This document shows positions 24,054 through 34,988 of a stretch of 64,000 nucleotides of DNA, piece by piece. Each line of letters starts with the position of its first letter. The stretch's first letter is position 1. Origin of the DNA: Massilia putida (GTDB lineage: Bacteria; Pseudomonadota; Gammaproteobacteria; Burkholderiales; Burkholderiaceae_D). A program made the position numbers and the translations under genes. The stretch covers positions 62,001 to 126,000 of the forward strand of contig NZ_CP019038.1 of assembly GCF_001941825.1 (NCBI RefSeq), in the 5' to 3' direction. The notes below the pieces were generated by a model. It searched no databases. It worked only from the letters and a program-made list of their open reading frames with translations, and had not been told where the DNA came from.

Positions 24054-25928
24054 TCAATGCTCGACGTGCACGTTATGGAACTGTAAAGCCGCCAGGTTGG
24101 CGTAGATGCCACCCAGGGCCACGAGCGACGCGTGCGTGCCCGTCTCCACGATGCGCCCGTCCTCCATCACGATGATGCGGTCGGCCCGCTGCACGGTGGC
24201 CAGGCGGTGCGCGATGATCAGCGTCGTACGGCCCTCCATCGCCGCTTCCAGTGCGCGTTGCACCAGGCGCTCCGATTCCGCGTCCAGCGCGCTGGTCGCC
24301 TCGTCCAGCAGGAGCAGCGGCGGATTCTTGAGCAGGGCGCGCGCGATCGCGATGCGCTGGCGCTGTCCGCCCGACAGGCGCACGCCGCGCTCGCCCAGGT
24401 ACGATTGATAGCCTTGCGGCAGGCGCTCGATGAATTCGTGGGCGGCGGCCAGCTTCGCCGCCGCGATCACTTCCTCATCGGTCGCGTCGGCCCGGCCGTA
24501 GCGGATGTTTTCCAGCGCGTTGGCCGAGAAGATCACGGTGTCCTGCGGGACGATGCCGATCGCGCCGCGCAGCACGTGCAGGTCGAGGTCGCGGATGTCG
24601 ATGCCGTCGAGCCGGATCGCGCCCGACTGCGGGTCGTAGAAGCGCAGCAGCAGCTGGAACAGGGTCGTCTTGCCGGCGCCGGACGGGCCGACGACGGCCA
24701 CGGTCTCGCCGGGCTTGACGTCCAGGCTCACGTGGTCCAGCGCAGCGGTCTCCGGGCGCGACGGATACGAGAACTGCAGCTGCGCCAGGGAGAGCGCGGC
24801 GCCGCCGGCCGTGCGCGCGGGCAGCGGCGTCGGGTGGGACGGACTGCGGATGCTTGACCTGACGGCCAGCAATTCCAGCAGGCGTTCGGCGGCGCCGGCC
24901 GCGCGCTGGGCCTCGCCCATCACTTCCGACAGCGCGCCGATCGCGCCGGAGACGATGGACGCGTACAGGATGAACTGACCGAGGTCGCCGCCGGTCATGC
25001 TGCCTTCCAGCACGGCGTGCGCGCCCAGCCACAGCACGAACACGATCGCGCCGAACACGAGCGCGATCGCGAGCATCGTGAGGATGGCGCGGGCGCGGAT
25101 GCGCCGCATCGCGGTCGTGAACGCGCCCTCGACAGATGTGCCGAAGCGCTGCGCCTCGATCCGTTCGTACGTGAACGCCTGCACCGTCGGCATGGCGTTG
25201 AGGATCTCGCCGGCCAGGGCCGACGCGTCGGCGATGCGGTCCTGCGAATCGCGCGACAGCTTGCGTACGCGCCGACCGAACAGCACGATCGGCACGACGA
25301 CCAGCACCAGCAGGCCGAGGATGATGGACGTGAGCTTCGCGCTCGTCACGAACAGCATCACGAGGCCGCCCGCGAACAGCAGCGTGTTGCGCAGCGCGAG
25401 CGAGATGCTGGTGCCGACGACGGTCTGGATCAGGGTCGTGTCCGTCGTCAGGCGCGACAGCACTTCGCCGGTGCGCGTCGTCTCGAAGAACTCCGGACTC
25501 TGTTCCACGACGTGGCGGTAGACGGCGCTGCGGATGTCCGCCGTCACACGCTCGCCCAGCCACGACACCGTGTAATAGCGCGCGGCCGTCGCGACCGCGA
25601 GCACCGCGGCCACGCCGAACAGCGCGAGGAAGGTGTTATTGACGCTCGCGGCGCTGGCCATGCCGCCTTTGGCGCCGAAGCCGTGGTCGATCATCTGCTT
25701 GAAGGCGTACGGGATCGCGAGCGTGGCGCCGGCCGCGACGAGCAGGGCGATGCCGGCGAACAGGAACTGGCGGCGGTACGGGCGCAGGAAGGGCAGCAGG
25801 CCTTTCAAGGCGACGAGGGTGCCCTTGCGCGTTGCGGGGGCGGGTGCGGTAGCGTATGTGTCGGTGGTGGAACCGTTGCTCATGTCGTTCTTCGTTATTC
25901 GTGGTGGTGCGGATGCTTGCGTGTTCAT
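24054..25928 (-). CDS. ABC exporter, fused permease-ATPase (MsbA/ABCB type)
   Basis: 624 residues. The permease domain has six membrane helices (about 45-330), then the ATPase has Walker A GPSGAGKT, Q-loop GIVPQDTVIFS, signature LSGGQRQRIAIARALL, Walker B LLLLDEATSALD and the switch histidine AHRLAT. Half-transporters of this kind act as homodimers exporting lipids or drugs. ATG 25928 overlaps the stop of the AttH-like gene (ATGA) and is preferred to the ATG at 25883. The substrate is not evident. Linked to an FtsX-type permease and AttH-like protein upstream. Confidence 0.9.
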   Translation of the reverse strand: MNTQASAPPRITKNDMSNGSTTDTYATAPAPATRKGTLVALKGLLPFLRPYRRQFLFAGIALLVAAGATLAIPYAFKQMIDHGFGAKGGMASAASVNNTFLALFGVAAVLAVATAARYYTVSWLGERVTADIRSAVYRHVVEQSPEFFETTRTGEVLSRLTTDTTLIQTVVGTSISLALRNTLLFAGGLVMLFVTSAKLTSIILGLLVLVVVPIVLFGRRVRKLSRDSQDRIADASALAGEILNAMPTVQAFTYERIEAQRFGTSVEGAFTTAMRRIRARAILTMLAIALVFGAIVFVLWLGAHAVLEGSMTGGDLGQFILYASIVSGAIGALSEVMGEAQRAAGAAERLLELLAVRSSIRSPSHPTPLPARTAGGAALSLAQLQFSYPSRPETAALDHVSLDVKPGETVAVVGPSGAGKTTLFQLLLRFYDPQSGAIRLDGIDIRDLDLHVLRGAIGIVPQDTVIFSANALENIRYGRADATDEEVIAAAKLAAAHEFIERLPQGYQSYLGERGVRLSGGQRQRIAIARALLKNPPLLLLDEATSALDAESERLVQRALEAAMEGRTTLIIAHRLATVQRADRIIVMEDGRIVETGTHASLVALGGIYANLAALQFHNVHVEH

Positions 25929-26992
25929 AGCTTCATGGCGGATACATAGCCCGTCAGTTCGAGATAGCCGCGCCCGGCGGGCCGGCCGTCGCGCTGCACG
26001 GTGACGGCGCCTTCCCAGTACACGGCCCCGGTCGACCGGCGCGAATCGAGTTCCTGGTCCGGCTGCAAAGGCTCGATGCGCCATGCGGTCGCGCCCGTCG
26101 TCAACAGCGTCGCGACCGGGTAGGCGGCGTTCGTGCGGGGCGAGGTCCAGGTCCGTTGCGGCGCGAAGCGCACCTGGTCCGGGCCGTACTGCGTCACACG
26201 GCCGGCGCCGTCGCGCCAGGTCGCGTGGGCCCACAGTGTACTCCCATCCCTGGCGCGGATCCGGAAGGCCATCAGGGCGCCGCCGTCATCCAGGTTGATG
26301 CCGGTCCAGTCCCAGCCGGCGGCGTTCACGTCCAGCACCTGGCTGGACCATTCGTGGTCGAGCCACGCGGTGCCCGTCACGGCCTGCTTGCGGCCCCCAC
26401 GTACGATCTCGCCGTCCACCTGGAGGTGCGGCTCGCTGTAGTAATAACTGGCGTGGCCGGCCTGCGGGCCCTTTTGCGAATAACCGGACTCGCCCTGCAG
26501 CAGCATGGGTTGCGTGGGCGCGAGACGCAAGGTGAACGACAGCTCGCCGGCGCGCACGACGACCCGGTAGCGGCCGTCGGGGTCGCGGCGCATGCTCCAG
26601 TCGTCCAGCTTGACGTCCGTCGTGCCGGTATACGCATAGGCGAGGCCGAAGCCGGCGCGTGCGCTTCTCTGGTCGTGCACGAGGTGTCCCAGGGCCGGGT
26701 CGGACAGCGCGGCGTGGCCGATGATCAGCTGCTTGGGCGCGAACGCGCTCGGGTTGGCGGGATCCGTCTCCGTGCGGCTGCGGAAGAACGTGACCTGGAA
26801 GCCGAGTGGCTTGCCGTCCGGCGTGTTCAGCCAGCCGGTCGCGTACCACCATTCCGTACGGTAGTCCGGATGGGCGCCATAGTCGGCCGGGAACGTCAAG
26901 GCGCGGCTGGGGGCGACCGTCGCGAAGACGGGCGGCGCGGCATGGACGCACGCGGCGGCGAGCCACAGGAGCAGCATGCGAACGAACGACAT
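25925..26992 (-). CDS. Secreted AttH/CrtC-type lipocalin-like protein
   Basis: 355 residues with an N-terminal signal peptide (FVRMLLLWLAAACVHAAP). The body is a double lipocalin-like fold of the AttH / hydroxyneurosporene synthase family: DYRTEWWYATGWL, GFQVTFFRSR, YYYSEPHLQVDGEI, GTAWLDHEWSSQVL, GWDWTGINLDDG. In AttEFGH-like systems this protein accompanies an FtsX-type permease, and here it directly follows one (TGATG overlap). The role in envelope transport is inferred. Enzymatic carotenoid hydration is unlikely because no carotenoid genes are near. Confidence 0.85.
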   Translation of the reverse strand: MSFVRMLLLWLAAACVHAAPPVFATVAPSRALTFPADYGAHPDYRTEWWYATGWLNTPDGKPLGFQVTFFRSRTETDPANPSAFAPKQLIIGHAALSDPALGHLVHDQRSARAGFGLAYAYTGTTDVKLDDWSMRRDPDGRYRVVVRAGELSFTLRLAPTQPMLLQGESGYSQKGPQAGHASYYYSEPHLQVDGEIVRGGRKQAVTGTAWLDHEWSSQVLDVNAAGWDWTGINLDDGGALMAFRIRARDGSTLWAHATWRDGAGRVTQYGPDQVRFAPQRTWTSPRTNAAYPVATLLTTGATAWRIEPLQPDQELDSRRSTGAVYWEGAVTVQRDGRPAGRGYLELTGYVSAMKL

Positions 26993-29541
26993 CACCAGTC
27001 CTCCCGCACGGCGCGCACCGGCCCGCCGGACAGCGCGTAGCGGCCCGACACGAGCGCCGTCGCGACGGATGCCGCCACCAGCACGGCCGCGACGCCGCCC
27101 AGCAAAGGCCACGGCAGGTGCAGCTGCATCGTCCAGTGGAACGATTGCGGGTTGACGACGTAGACGAGAATCAGGCTGATGACGAGGCCCAGCACGAACC
27201 CGGTCAGGACGCCCAGCGCCGTGAGCGCGCCGCCTTCGACCGCGAGGATGCCCAGCACCTGCCCGCGCGTGACGCCGACGTGGCGCAGCATGCCGAATTC
27301 CTTCGCGCGCGCCAGGGTCTGCGCGGAGAACGTGGCCGCCACGTCGGAGAGGCCGATGGCGATCGCGATCGCTTCCAGCAGATAGGTCACGGCGAAGCTG
27401 CGGTCGAAGATTCTCAGGCTCATGGCGCGGATGTCGCCGGGGCGCGCCATCTGCAGCGCGGCGCCGAACGGCAGCCGCCGCAACGCGCCCTCGATGTGCG
27501 CGACGTCCGCGCCGGGTGCGGCCCACAGCGCCGCGTCCGTGACCGTCGTGTCGCCCGTCAGTGCGCGGTAGTCGGCCAGGCGCACGACGGCGGAACCGGT
27601 CTGGTTGGCGTAGTCGCGCCACACGCCGGCGATGAAGAACGGTTGCGGGCGGCCGCCCAGCGGCAGGGTCAATGTCTGGCCGACTTTCAATCGGTACAGG
27701 TCCGTCATCGCTTCCGAGATCCACACGGGGCGGCGGCCGGCAGGCACCGGCGCCGCGTCGCCGACGAGGGCAAGCAGGCGGCCCGGATCGCCGGCGTCGA
27801 TGTCGCGCGCGACGAGCACGATGTTCGGGCGCGCCGGATCGAGAGACAAGGGCCGCGTGCGCAGGAAAGCGCTGCGCGCGACACCCGGCACGGCGGCCAT
27901 CGCGGCCTGTTCCTGCGGCCCGAAGCCGCCCGTGTTGCCGCCGGCGCTGCTGCGCACGTACAGGTCGGCGGGCAGGATGTGCAGTATCCAGTCGTCGACG
28001 GAGACGCGGAAGCTGGCGACCATGATGCCCATCGCGACCATCAGGCTGAAGCTCGCCAGCACGCCGCCCAGCGCGATCGATGCCTGGCCGGGCGCGTTCG
28101 CGAGGCGCGCCAGTGTCAGCGCCAGCACGGGAGAATGGTTTTCGCGCCGCAGCAACAGGTGGTCCAGCAGGCGGAACGCGGAGGCGGCGAGCCGCGGCAT
28201 CAGGCCGATGCCGCCCACCAGCAGCAGCGCGACGGCGAAATAGCCGAACAGCGGCAGCCCGAACACGGGCGGCGCGAACGCGCACGCGGCGGCCAGCAGC
28301 AGGCAGACAAGCGCGGGCCAGATACGGTTCAGGCGCTCCAGTGCCGTCTCGTCGTTGCCCGATTTGAGCGCGATGGCGGGCCGGGCGCGCGCCGCTTCCA
28401 GGGCCGGTGCCGCGCAGCCGAGCAGCGCGACGCCGAGGCCCAGGCCGAAGTAGACGATGGCGGCGCCGGGCGCGAATTGCACGTGCGGCTTCACGCCGGG
28501 GAAGTAGCCGGCGCCGAGGTCGCCGCCGAACAGCGCCAACGCGGCCGCCGCGAGGCCGTAGCCTGCGGCGATGCCGAGCAGGGCGCCGAGCACGCCGAGC
28601 GTCCCACCTTCCAGCAGCACTTGCCGCAGCAGGGCGCGCCGCGGGAGGCCGAGCACGCGCAGCAGCGCGAACTGGCCGCGCCGGCGCAGCACCGACAGCG
28701 CCTGCGTGGAAAACACGAGGAAGGCGCCGGTGAACAGCGCGACGAGCGCCAGCACCGTGAGGTTCACGCGGTAGGCGCGGCTCAGGTTATTGCTGCGGCT
28801 TTCCTGGTTGGCGTCGCCGGGCCGGCCGACCGTGAAGCGGCCGGGATAGTCGCGGTCCAGCTCCGCCGCCAGCGCGCGTTCGAACGTGGCGCGGTCGACG
28901 CCGTCGCGCAGCTTCAGGTCGACGCGCGACAGTTTGCCCGTGAGCTGAAACCGCCACTGCAGCGCGCCGATGTCCATCACGCCGAGCCGCTGCCCGCTGC
29001 GCGCACGCAAGATCGGACCCGCCACGCGCAAGTGGAGGTCGCGCGTGCCGGCGCGTACGGCGACGACGTCGCCGCGCGCCTTGCCGAGCCAGGCCTGCGC
29101 CGCCGGGGAGAGAAACACGGCATCGTCGGCGAGGACGTCGTACGGGTGGGACGCATCCGGCACGCCCATCAGGTCGGGCGCGATGTAGCCGGCGCGGAAG
29201 GCGTCGAGGCCGACGATCTTCAGCGAACCCTGTCCGTCCGCGCGGGCCGCGTCCACTTCCAGCACGGGCGACGCGATGGCGACGCCCGCATGCGTGGCCA
29301 GGCGCGGATAGATGCCTTCGTCGAACAGGGCTTCGCGTCCCGCCACCTGGATGTCGGCCTGGCCGGACAGGCTTTGCACGGCCGCGTTGAATTCGTTGAA
29401 GGCGGCCGCGTTGATCAGGTGGATGGCGAAACCCATCGCGACGCCGACGGCGATGGCGACGACGGCCAGCACGGCGCGCATCGGGTGCGCGCGCCATTCG
29501 CCGAACAGCAGCCAGCGCGACAGCTGGCTCACGCCGGACAT
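26992..29541 (-). CDS. FtsX-family ABC permease (AttF/AttG-like)
   Basis: 849 residues. One membrane helix near residue 25 is followed by a large periplasmic domain, then three helices around 255-370, a second set around 420-480, another periplasmic domain, and three helices at the end (FSAQTLARAKEFGMLRHVGVTRGQVLGI, with the typical FtsX turn). This double-FtsX layout is found in permeases of LolCDE/MacB-like machinery. The partner ATPase normally sits beside it, but none is adjacent here. Start chosen at ATG 29541; it overlaps the DUF4124 gene by 13 bases. Confidence 0.87.
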   Translation of the reverse strand: MSGVSQLSRWLLFGEWRAHPMRAVLAVVAIAVGVAMGFAIHLINAAAFNEFNAAVQSLSGQADIQVAGREALFDEGIYPRLATHAGVAIASPVLEVDAARADGQGSLKIVGLDAFRAGYIAPDLMGVPDASHPYDVLADDAVFLSPAAQAWLGKARGDVVAVRAGTRDLHLRVAGPILRARSGQRLGVMDIGALQWRFQLTGKLSRVDLKLRDGVDRATFERALAAELDRDYPGRFTVGRPGDANQESRSNNLSRAYRVNLTVLALVALFTGAFLVFSTQALSVLRRRGQFALLRVLGLPRRALLRQVLLEGGTLGVLGALLGIAAGYGLAAAALALFGGDLGAGYFPGVKPHVQFAPGAAIVYFGLGLGVALLGCAAPALEAARARPAIALKSGNDETALERLNRIWPALVCLLLAAACAFAPPVFGLPLFGYFAVALLLVGGIGLMPRLAASAFRLLDHLLLRRENHSPVLALTLARLANAPGQASIALGGVLASFSLMVAMGIMVASFRVSVDDWILHILPADLYVRSSAGGNTGGFGPQEQAAMAAVPGVARSAFLRTRPLSLDPARPNIVLVARDIDAGDPGRLLALVGDAAPVPAGRRPVWISEAMTDLYRLKVGQTLTLPLGGRPQPFFIAGVWRDYANQTGSAVVRLADYRALTGDTTVTDAALWAAPGADVAHIEGALRRLPFGAALQMARPGDIRAMSLRIFDRSFAVTYLLEAIAIAIGLSDVAATFSAQTLARAKEFGMLRHVGVTRGQVLGILAVEGGALTALGVLTGFVLGLVISLILVYVVNPQSFHWTMQLHLPWPLLGGVAAVLVAASVATALVSGRYALSGGPVRAVREDW

Positions 29542-29963
29542 TCCACCGCCAGCGCTTCCCGCGCCCGCGTCGACCTGCGCTGCGCCGCGATGCGGGCGCG
29601 GCCCGCCAGCCGCGCGGCGTCTTCGTCGGCCCAGCGCTTGCGCAGGTGCAGGCGTTCGCACTGCTTGCGGCGCGCGGCGGCGGCGCGGGCCGTGCGCGCG
29701 TCGGCCTTGTCGACGCGCTGCTGTTCCTTCTCGCGTGCGATGCGCAGCTTTTCCAGTTCGACGAGCGTGCGCGCGTCGCGCGTGGCGACCGTCTCCGCGC
29801 CTTCGGGCCGTATGCCGGCCGGTGGCGGCAGCTCGACCGATCGGCCGGCGGCGCAAGGCCGGTCCGCGTAAACCGTCTTGCCGTCCTGCGTGCACTTGTA
29901 GACGGGTTGGGCGAGGGCGCCGGACACCATGCAGGCCGCCAGCAGGGGAAATAAGCGCGTCAT
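29529..29963 (-). CDS. DUF4124-containing secreted protein
   Basis: 144 residues. Signal peptide (LFPLLAACMVSGALAQ), then the DUF4124 core PVYKCTQDGKTVYADRPCAAG with its two cysteines, then a charged helix with many Arg/Lys/Glu (about 75-130, likely coiled coil). DUF4124 proteins are common small periplasmic proteins of betaproteobacteria with unknown function. First gene before the FtsX-type permease, so possibly co-transcribed. Confidence 0.85.
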   Translation of the reverse strand: MTRLFPLLAACMVSGALAQPVYKCTQDGKTVYADRPCAAGRSVELPPPAGIRPEGAETVATRDARTLVELEKLRIAREKEQQRVDKADARTARAAAARRKQCERLHLRKRWADEDAARLAGRARIAAQRRSTRAREALAVECPA

Positions 29964-29976
29964 CGAGAGCTCCCGG

Positions 29977-31386
29977 TCAAAGGATTTTACCGGGGTTCAT
30001 GATGCCGAGCGGGTCCAGGGCGGCCTTGATGGCACGCATGAGGTTCAGTTCGATCGGTGATTTGTAGCGCGGCAGCTCGTCCCGCTTCAGCGCGCCGACG
30101 CCGTGCTCCGCCGAGATCGAGCCGCCGTGCGCCATCACGCTGTCGTGCACGATGCGGTTGATGGGCCCTTGCTGCGCGAGGAAGTCGTCGTGATGGATGC
30201 CGTCCGGCGGCGCGATGTTGTAGTGCAGGTTGCCGTCGCCCAGGTGGCCGAAGCAGACGACCTGCACGCCCGGATAATCCGCTTCCAGCTGGGCGTCCGT
30301 CGTCTCGATGAAGTCGGCGATGCGCGAGATGGGCACGGAGATGTCGTGCTTGATGTTCTTGCCGGCCGCCGCCTGGGCGAGCGGGATGTGCTCGCGGATG
30401 GCCCACAGCGCGCGCGACTGGGCGATCGACGTCGCGACGACGGCGTCCCGCGCGAGGCCGTCTTCCAGCGCCCGTTCGATGGCGCGCTCCAGCAGCGCGA
30501 CGCCGTGCTCCTCCGATTCGTGGCTGGACAATTCCAGCAACGCGTATTGCGGATAGCGTTCCGGGAACGGCTTCGGCAGGTCGGGAAAGTGGCTGGCGAC
30601 GAGGCGCAGGCTGACGTCGCTCATCAATTCATAGCCCGTCAGCGTCGGGCCGCACTCCGCTTCGACGAGCTTCAGGAGCGCCAGCGCATCGCGCGGACTG
30701 GCCAGCGCGACAAGGGCCGTGATCGCCGCCTTCGGTTGCGGAAACAGCTTCAGTACGGCCGCCGTGATGATGCCCAGCGTGCCTTCCGCGCCGATGTACA
30801 GGTCGCGCAGGTCGTAGCCCGTGTTGTCCTTGCGCAGGCCGCGCAGCGCGTCCCACACTTCGCCTTGCGCCGTGACCACTTCCAGGCCGAGGCACAACTC
30901 CCGTGTGTTCCCGTAGCGCAGGACGCCCGTGCCGCCCGCATTGGTCGACAGGTTGCCGCCGATCGTGCAGCTGCCTTCGGCCGCGAGCGACAGCGGGAAC
31001 AGCATGCCGTGTTCGCTCGCCGCCTGCTGGATGTCCTGCAGGATGCAGCCGGCGTCCACCGTCATCGTGCGGTTGAACGTGTCGACGGACCGGATGCGGT
31101 TCAGGCGCCGCAGCGACAGCACGACGGCGTCGCCCGTCGCATCCGGCACGCTGCCCAGCACCAGGCCCGTGCGGCCGCCCTGCGGGACGATCGGCACGCG
31201 CAGATCTAAGCACAGGCGCACGACGGCGGCCACTTCCGCCGTGCCCGCGGGACGGACGACGGCGCGGGCCCGTCCGGTGAAGCGGCCGCGCCAGTCGGTC
31301 AGGTACGGGGCGGTGTCTTGGTCGTCGACGAGGACATTGGACGCGCCGACGATGGCGCTGCAGCGCGCAAGAAAACCATCAGTCAT
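29977..31386 (-). CDS. FAD-binding oxidoreductase, D-2-hydroxyacid dehydrogenase type (GlcD-like)
   Basis: 469 residues. The FAD_binding_4 domain is first (PQGGRTGLVLGSVP, AAEGSCTIGGNLSTNAGGTG, YGNTRELCLGLEVV), with a C-terminal FAD-oxidase domain ending in GGSISAEHGVGALKRDEL and LDPLGIMNPGKIL. These match the D-lactate / D-2-hydroxyglutarate dehydrogenase and glycolate oxidase GlcD group; the exact substrate is not decided. The start overlaps the DUF2069 gene stop by 8 bases (ATGACTGA), so it is coupled to it. Confidence 0.9.
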   Translation of the reverse strand: MTDGFLARCSAIVGASNVLVDDQDTAPYLTDWRGRFTGRARAVVRPAGTAEVAAVVRLCLDLRVPIVPQGGRTGLVLGSVPDATGDAVVLSLRRLNRIRSVDTFNRTMTVDAGCILQDIQQAASEHGMLFPLSLAAEGSCTIGGNLSTNAGGTGVLRYGNTRELCLGLEVVTAQGEVWDALRGLRKDNTGYDLRDLYIGAEGTLGIITAAVLKLFPQPKAAITALVALASPRDALALLKLVEAECGPTLTGYELMSDVSLRLVASHFPDLPKPFPERYPQYALLELSSHESEEHGVALLERAIERALEDGLARDAVVATSIAQSRALWAIREHIPLAQAAAGKNIKHDISVPISRIADFIETTDAQLEADYPGVQVVCFGHLGDGNLHYNIAPPDGIHHDDFLAQQGPINRIVHDSVMAHGGSISAEHGVGALKRDELPRYKSPIELNLMRAIKAALDPLGIMNPGKIL

Positions 31387-31777
31387 GCGGCACTTTGACC
31401 TTGTCGAGCAATTCCTTGGCGAGCTTCTGCGCCTGCTTCTTGTACGGCCGCAGGTACAGCAGCGCGAACAGGAAGTACGAGACCACGAGCAGGGCCTCGC
31501 CGAGGGCCATCATGCGCGAGATGTCCGTGCGGTCGCTCCAGGCGCGCACGATGCCTTCGACCAGGTAGATCAGGATCACCATCGACGACCATTGCAGCGT
31601 GTACAGGTCGCGTTTGAGGACGCCGCGCAGCGGCAGCAGCAGCGGCAGGGCCTTGAGCGCCAGCAGCGAGCCGCCCGGATGGAGCGGCGCGACGACGATC
31701 TCCCAGGCCAGCAGCCAGGCGAACAGCAGGACCAGGCTGGTCACCGCGCCCGTATGAAACACCCTTAGCACTTGCAT
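31379..31777 (-). CDS. DUF2069 membrane protein
   Basis: 132 residues with about four membrane helices (TSLVLLFAWLLAWEIVVAPL, LLALKALPLLLPLRG, LYTLQWSSMVILIYLVEGIVR, MMALGEALLVVSYFLFALLYL). Its length and the motif ALPLLLPLRGVLKRDLYTLQW fit DUF2069. Function unknown. It stands between wrbA (3-base gap) and the FAD dehydrogenase (overlap), as one operon. Confidence 0.88.
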   Translation of the reverse strand: MQVLRVFHTGAVTSLVLLFAWLLAWEIVVAPLHPGGSLLALKALPLLLPLRGVLKRDLYTLQWSSMVILIYLVEGIVRAWSDRTDISRMMALGEALLVVSYFLFALLYLRPYKKQAQKLAKELLDKVKVPHD

Positions 31778-31780
31778 TAC

Positions 31781-33829
<2,049 letters not shown>

Positions 33830-33840
<11 letters not shown>

Positions 33841-34138
33841 GCTTGCCCGTCAGCATCTGCCAGTACATCACCCAGTCGGCGCGGAACGAATACCAGGGGT
33901 GGTCGAACGTGGCCGGCCGGTTCTTCTCGAAAAAGAAGTGGCCGATCCACGCGCCGCCGTAGCCCGTCACGACCGCGACGAGCAACCACCACGGATTCAG
34001 GCTGTCGATGTATTGCGCGATGCCCGCGATGGCCGACGACGTCCCGAGGAAGTGGGCGCGCCGGCACAGCTGGTTCTCGTGCTGGGCCAGGTAATAGGGA
34101 TAGAACTGCGCGAAGCTGTCGTAGCGGACGGCGGCCAT
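33830..34138 (-). CDS. DUF962 / Mpo1-like membrane protein
   Basis: 102 residues. YLAQHENQLCRRAHFLGTSSAI, then LVAVVTGYGGAWIGHFFFEKNRPATFDHPWYSFRAD: the histidines and FEKNRPATF match DUF962. The yeast relative Mpo1 is a metal-dependent dioxygenase of 2-hydroxy fatty acids; whether this short bacterial form is active is unknown. Two membrane helices. Convergent with yihY. Confidence 0.85.
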
Positions 34139-34177
34139 GCCTGTTCTCCTGATCGTTGCCCCACTGCCCAGTGTAGA

Positions 34178-34987
34178 TCAATTCAGGCCGCGCACGAAGT
34201 CCGCCAGCGTGTTTGTCACGGCTTCCGGCTGTTCCGTCATCAGGGAATGCCCGCAATCGAGGGCGACCACGCGCGCGTGCGGGATCGCGGCCACGAGCGC
34301 CTGCGCGGAGCGGGGCGGCGTCATGACGTCGCGCCGGCCCTGCACGAACAAGGTCGGACACGCGACGGCCCGCGCCGCCGCGTCGCCGTTGGCGTACGTA
34401 TTGCACGCGACGAAGTCCGTATGAAACAGCTGCGCGGGGTTCAGTTGCGACAGGCGCTGCATCAGCCGGCGCGAGGCGCCCGGCACCCAGAAGCCTTGCG
34501 GGCTGCCTGCCGCCGCCGGTGCGATGCTCGCGTGCGACCACAGGTTCACCATGTCGATGGCGGTGGCTTCGTCCGTGCGCGCGGTTTCCAGCAGGGCGTC
34601 CGACACCTTCATCGGCCACGTGCTGCCGGCGAGGGCAAGCGCGCGCACGCGGGCCGGAGCCTGGAATGCGGCCTCCAGCGCGATCAGCGATCCCATGCTG
34701 TGGCCGGCCAGCACGGCGTGGGTTATGCCGGCCGCGTCCAGCAGGGCGAGCAGCCAGGTTGCCATCGCTTCCACCGTCGCCAGCGCGGGACCGGCGCTGC
34801 GGCCGTGGCCGGGCAGGTCGACGGCCAGCACGGGGTGGCCCTGCCGCGCCAGGGCGCGGGCCTGGGCCGTCCAGACGGAATGGTCGTTCTGGGCGCCGTG
34901 GACGAATACGATGGCGGGGCGGTCCGGCACGGGGGCGGTGCCGGCGGTATAGGCGTAGGCGGTGTCGCCGTTCACGTCGATCAGCAT
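34178..34987 (-). CDS. Alpha/beta hydrolase
   Basis: 269 residues from ATG 34987. FVHGAQNDHSVW near the N-terminus (oxyanion loop), nucleophile elbow LAGHSMGSLI, acid likely in LFVQGRRDVMTP, and catalytic histidine in ALDCGHSLM. This is a complete triad in the usual order. The substrate cannot be told. It begins one base after the stop of the PLP-family gene at 34989, so it is in an operon with it. Confidence 0.88.
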   Translation of the reverse strand: MLIDVNGDTAYAYTAGTAPVPDRPAIVFVHGAQNDHSVWTAQARALARQGHPVLAVDLPGHGRSAGPALATVEAMATWLLALLDAAGITHAVLAGHSMGSLIALEAAFQAPARVRALALAGSTWPMKVSDALLETARTDEATAIDMVNLWSHASIAPAAAGSPQGFWVPGASRRLMQRLSQLNPAQLFHTDFVACNTYANGDAAARAVACPTLFVQGRRDVMTPPRSAQALVAAIPHARVVALDCGHSLMTEQPEAVTNTLADFVRGLN

Positions 34988-34988
34988 G

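Noticed and set aside
21609..24086. 825-codon plus-strand frame opposite the chemoreceptor.
   Set aside because: Arises from the third-position GC bias of the chemoreceptor gene; no recognisable domain.
26806..29871. 1021-codon plus-strand frame opposite the FtsX-type permease.
   Set aside because: Gln/Arg/Ala-rich low-complexity translation, antisense to a clear membrane protein.
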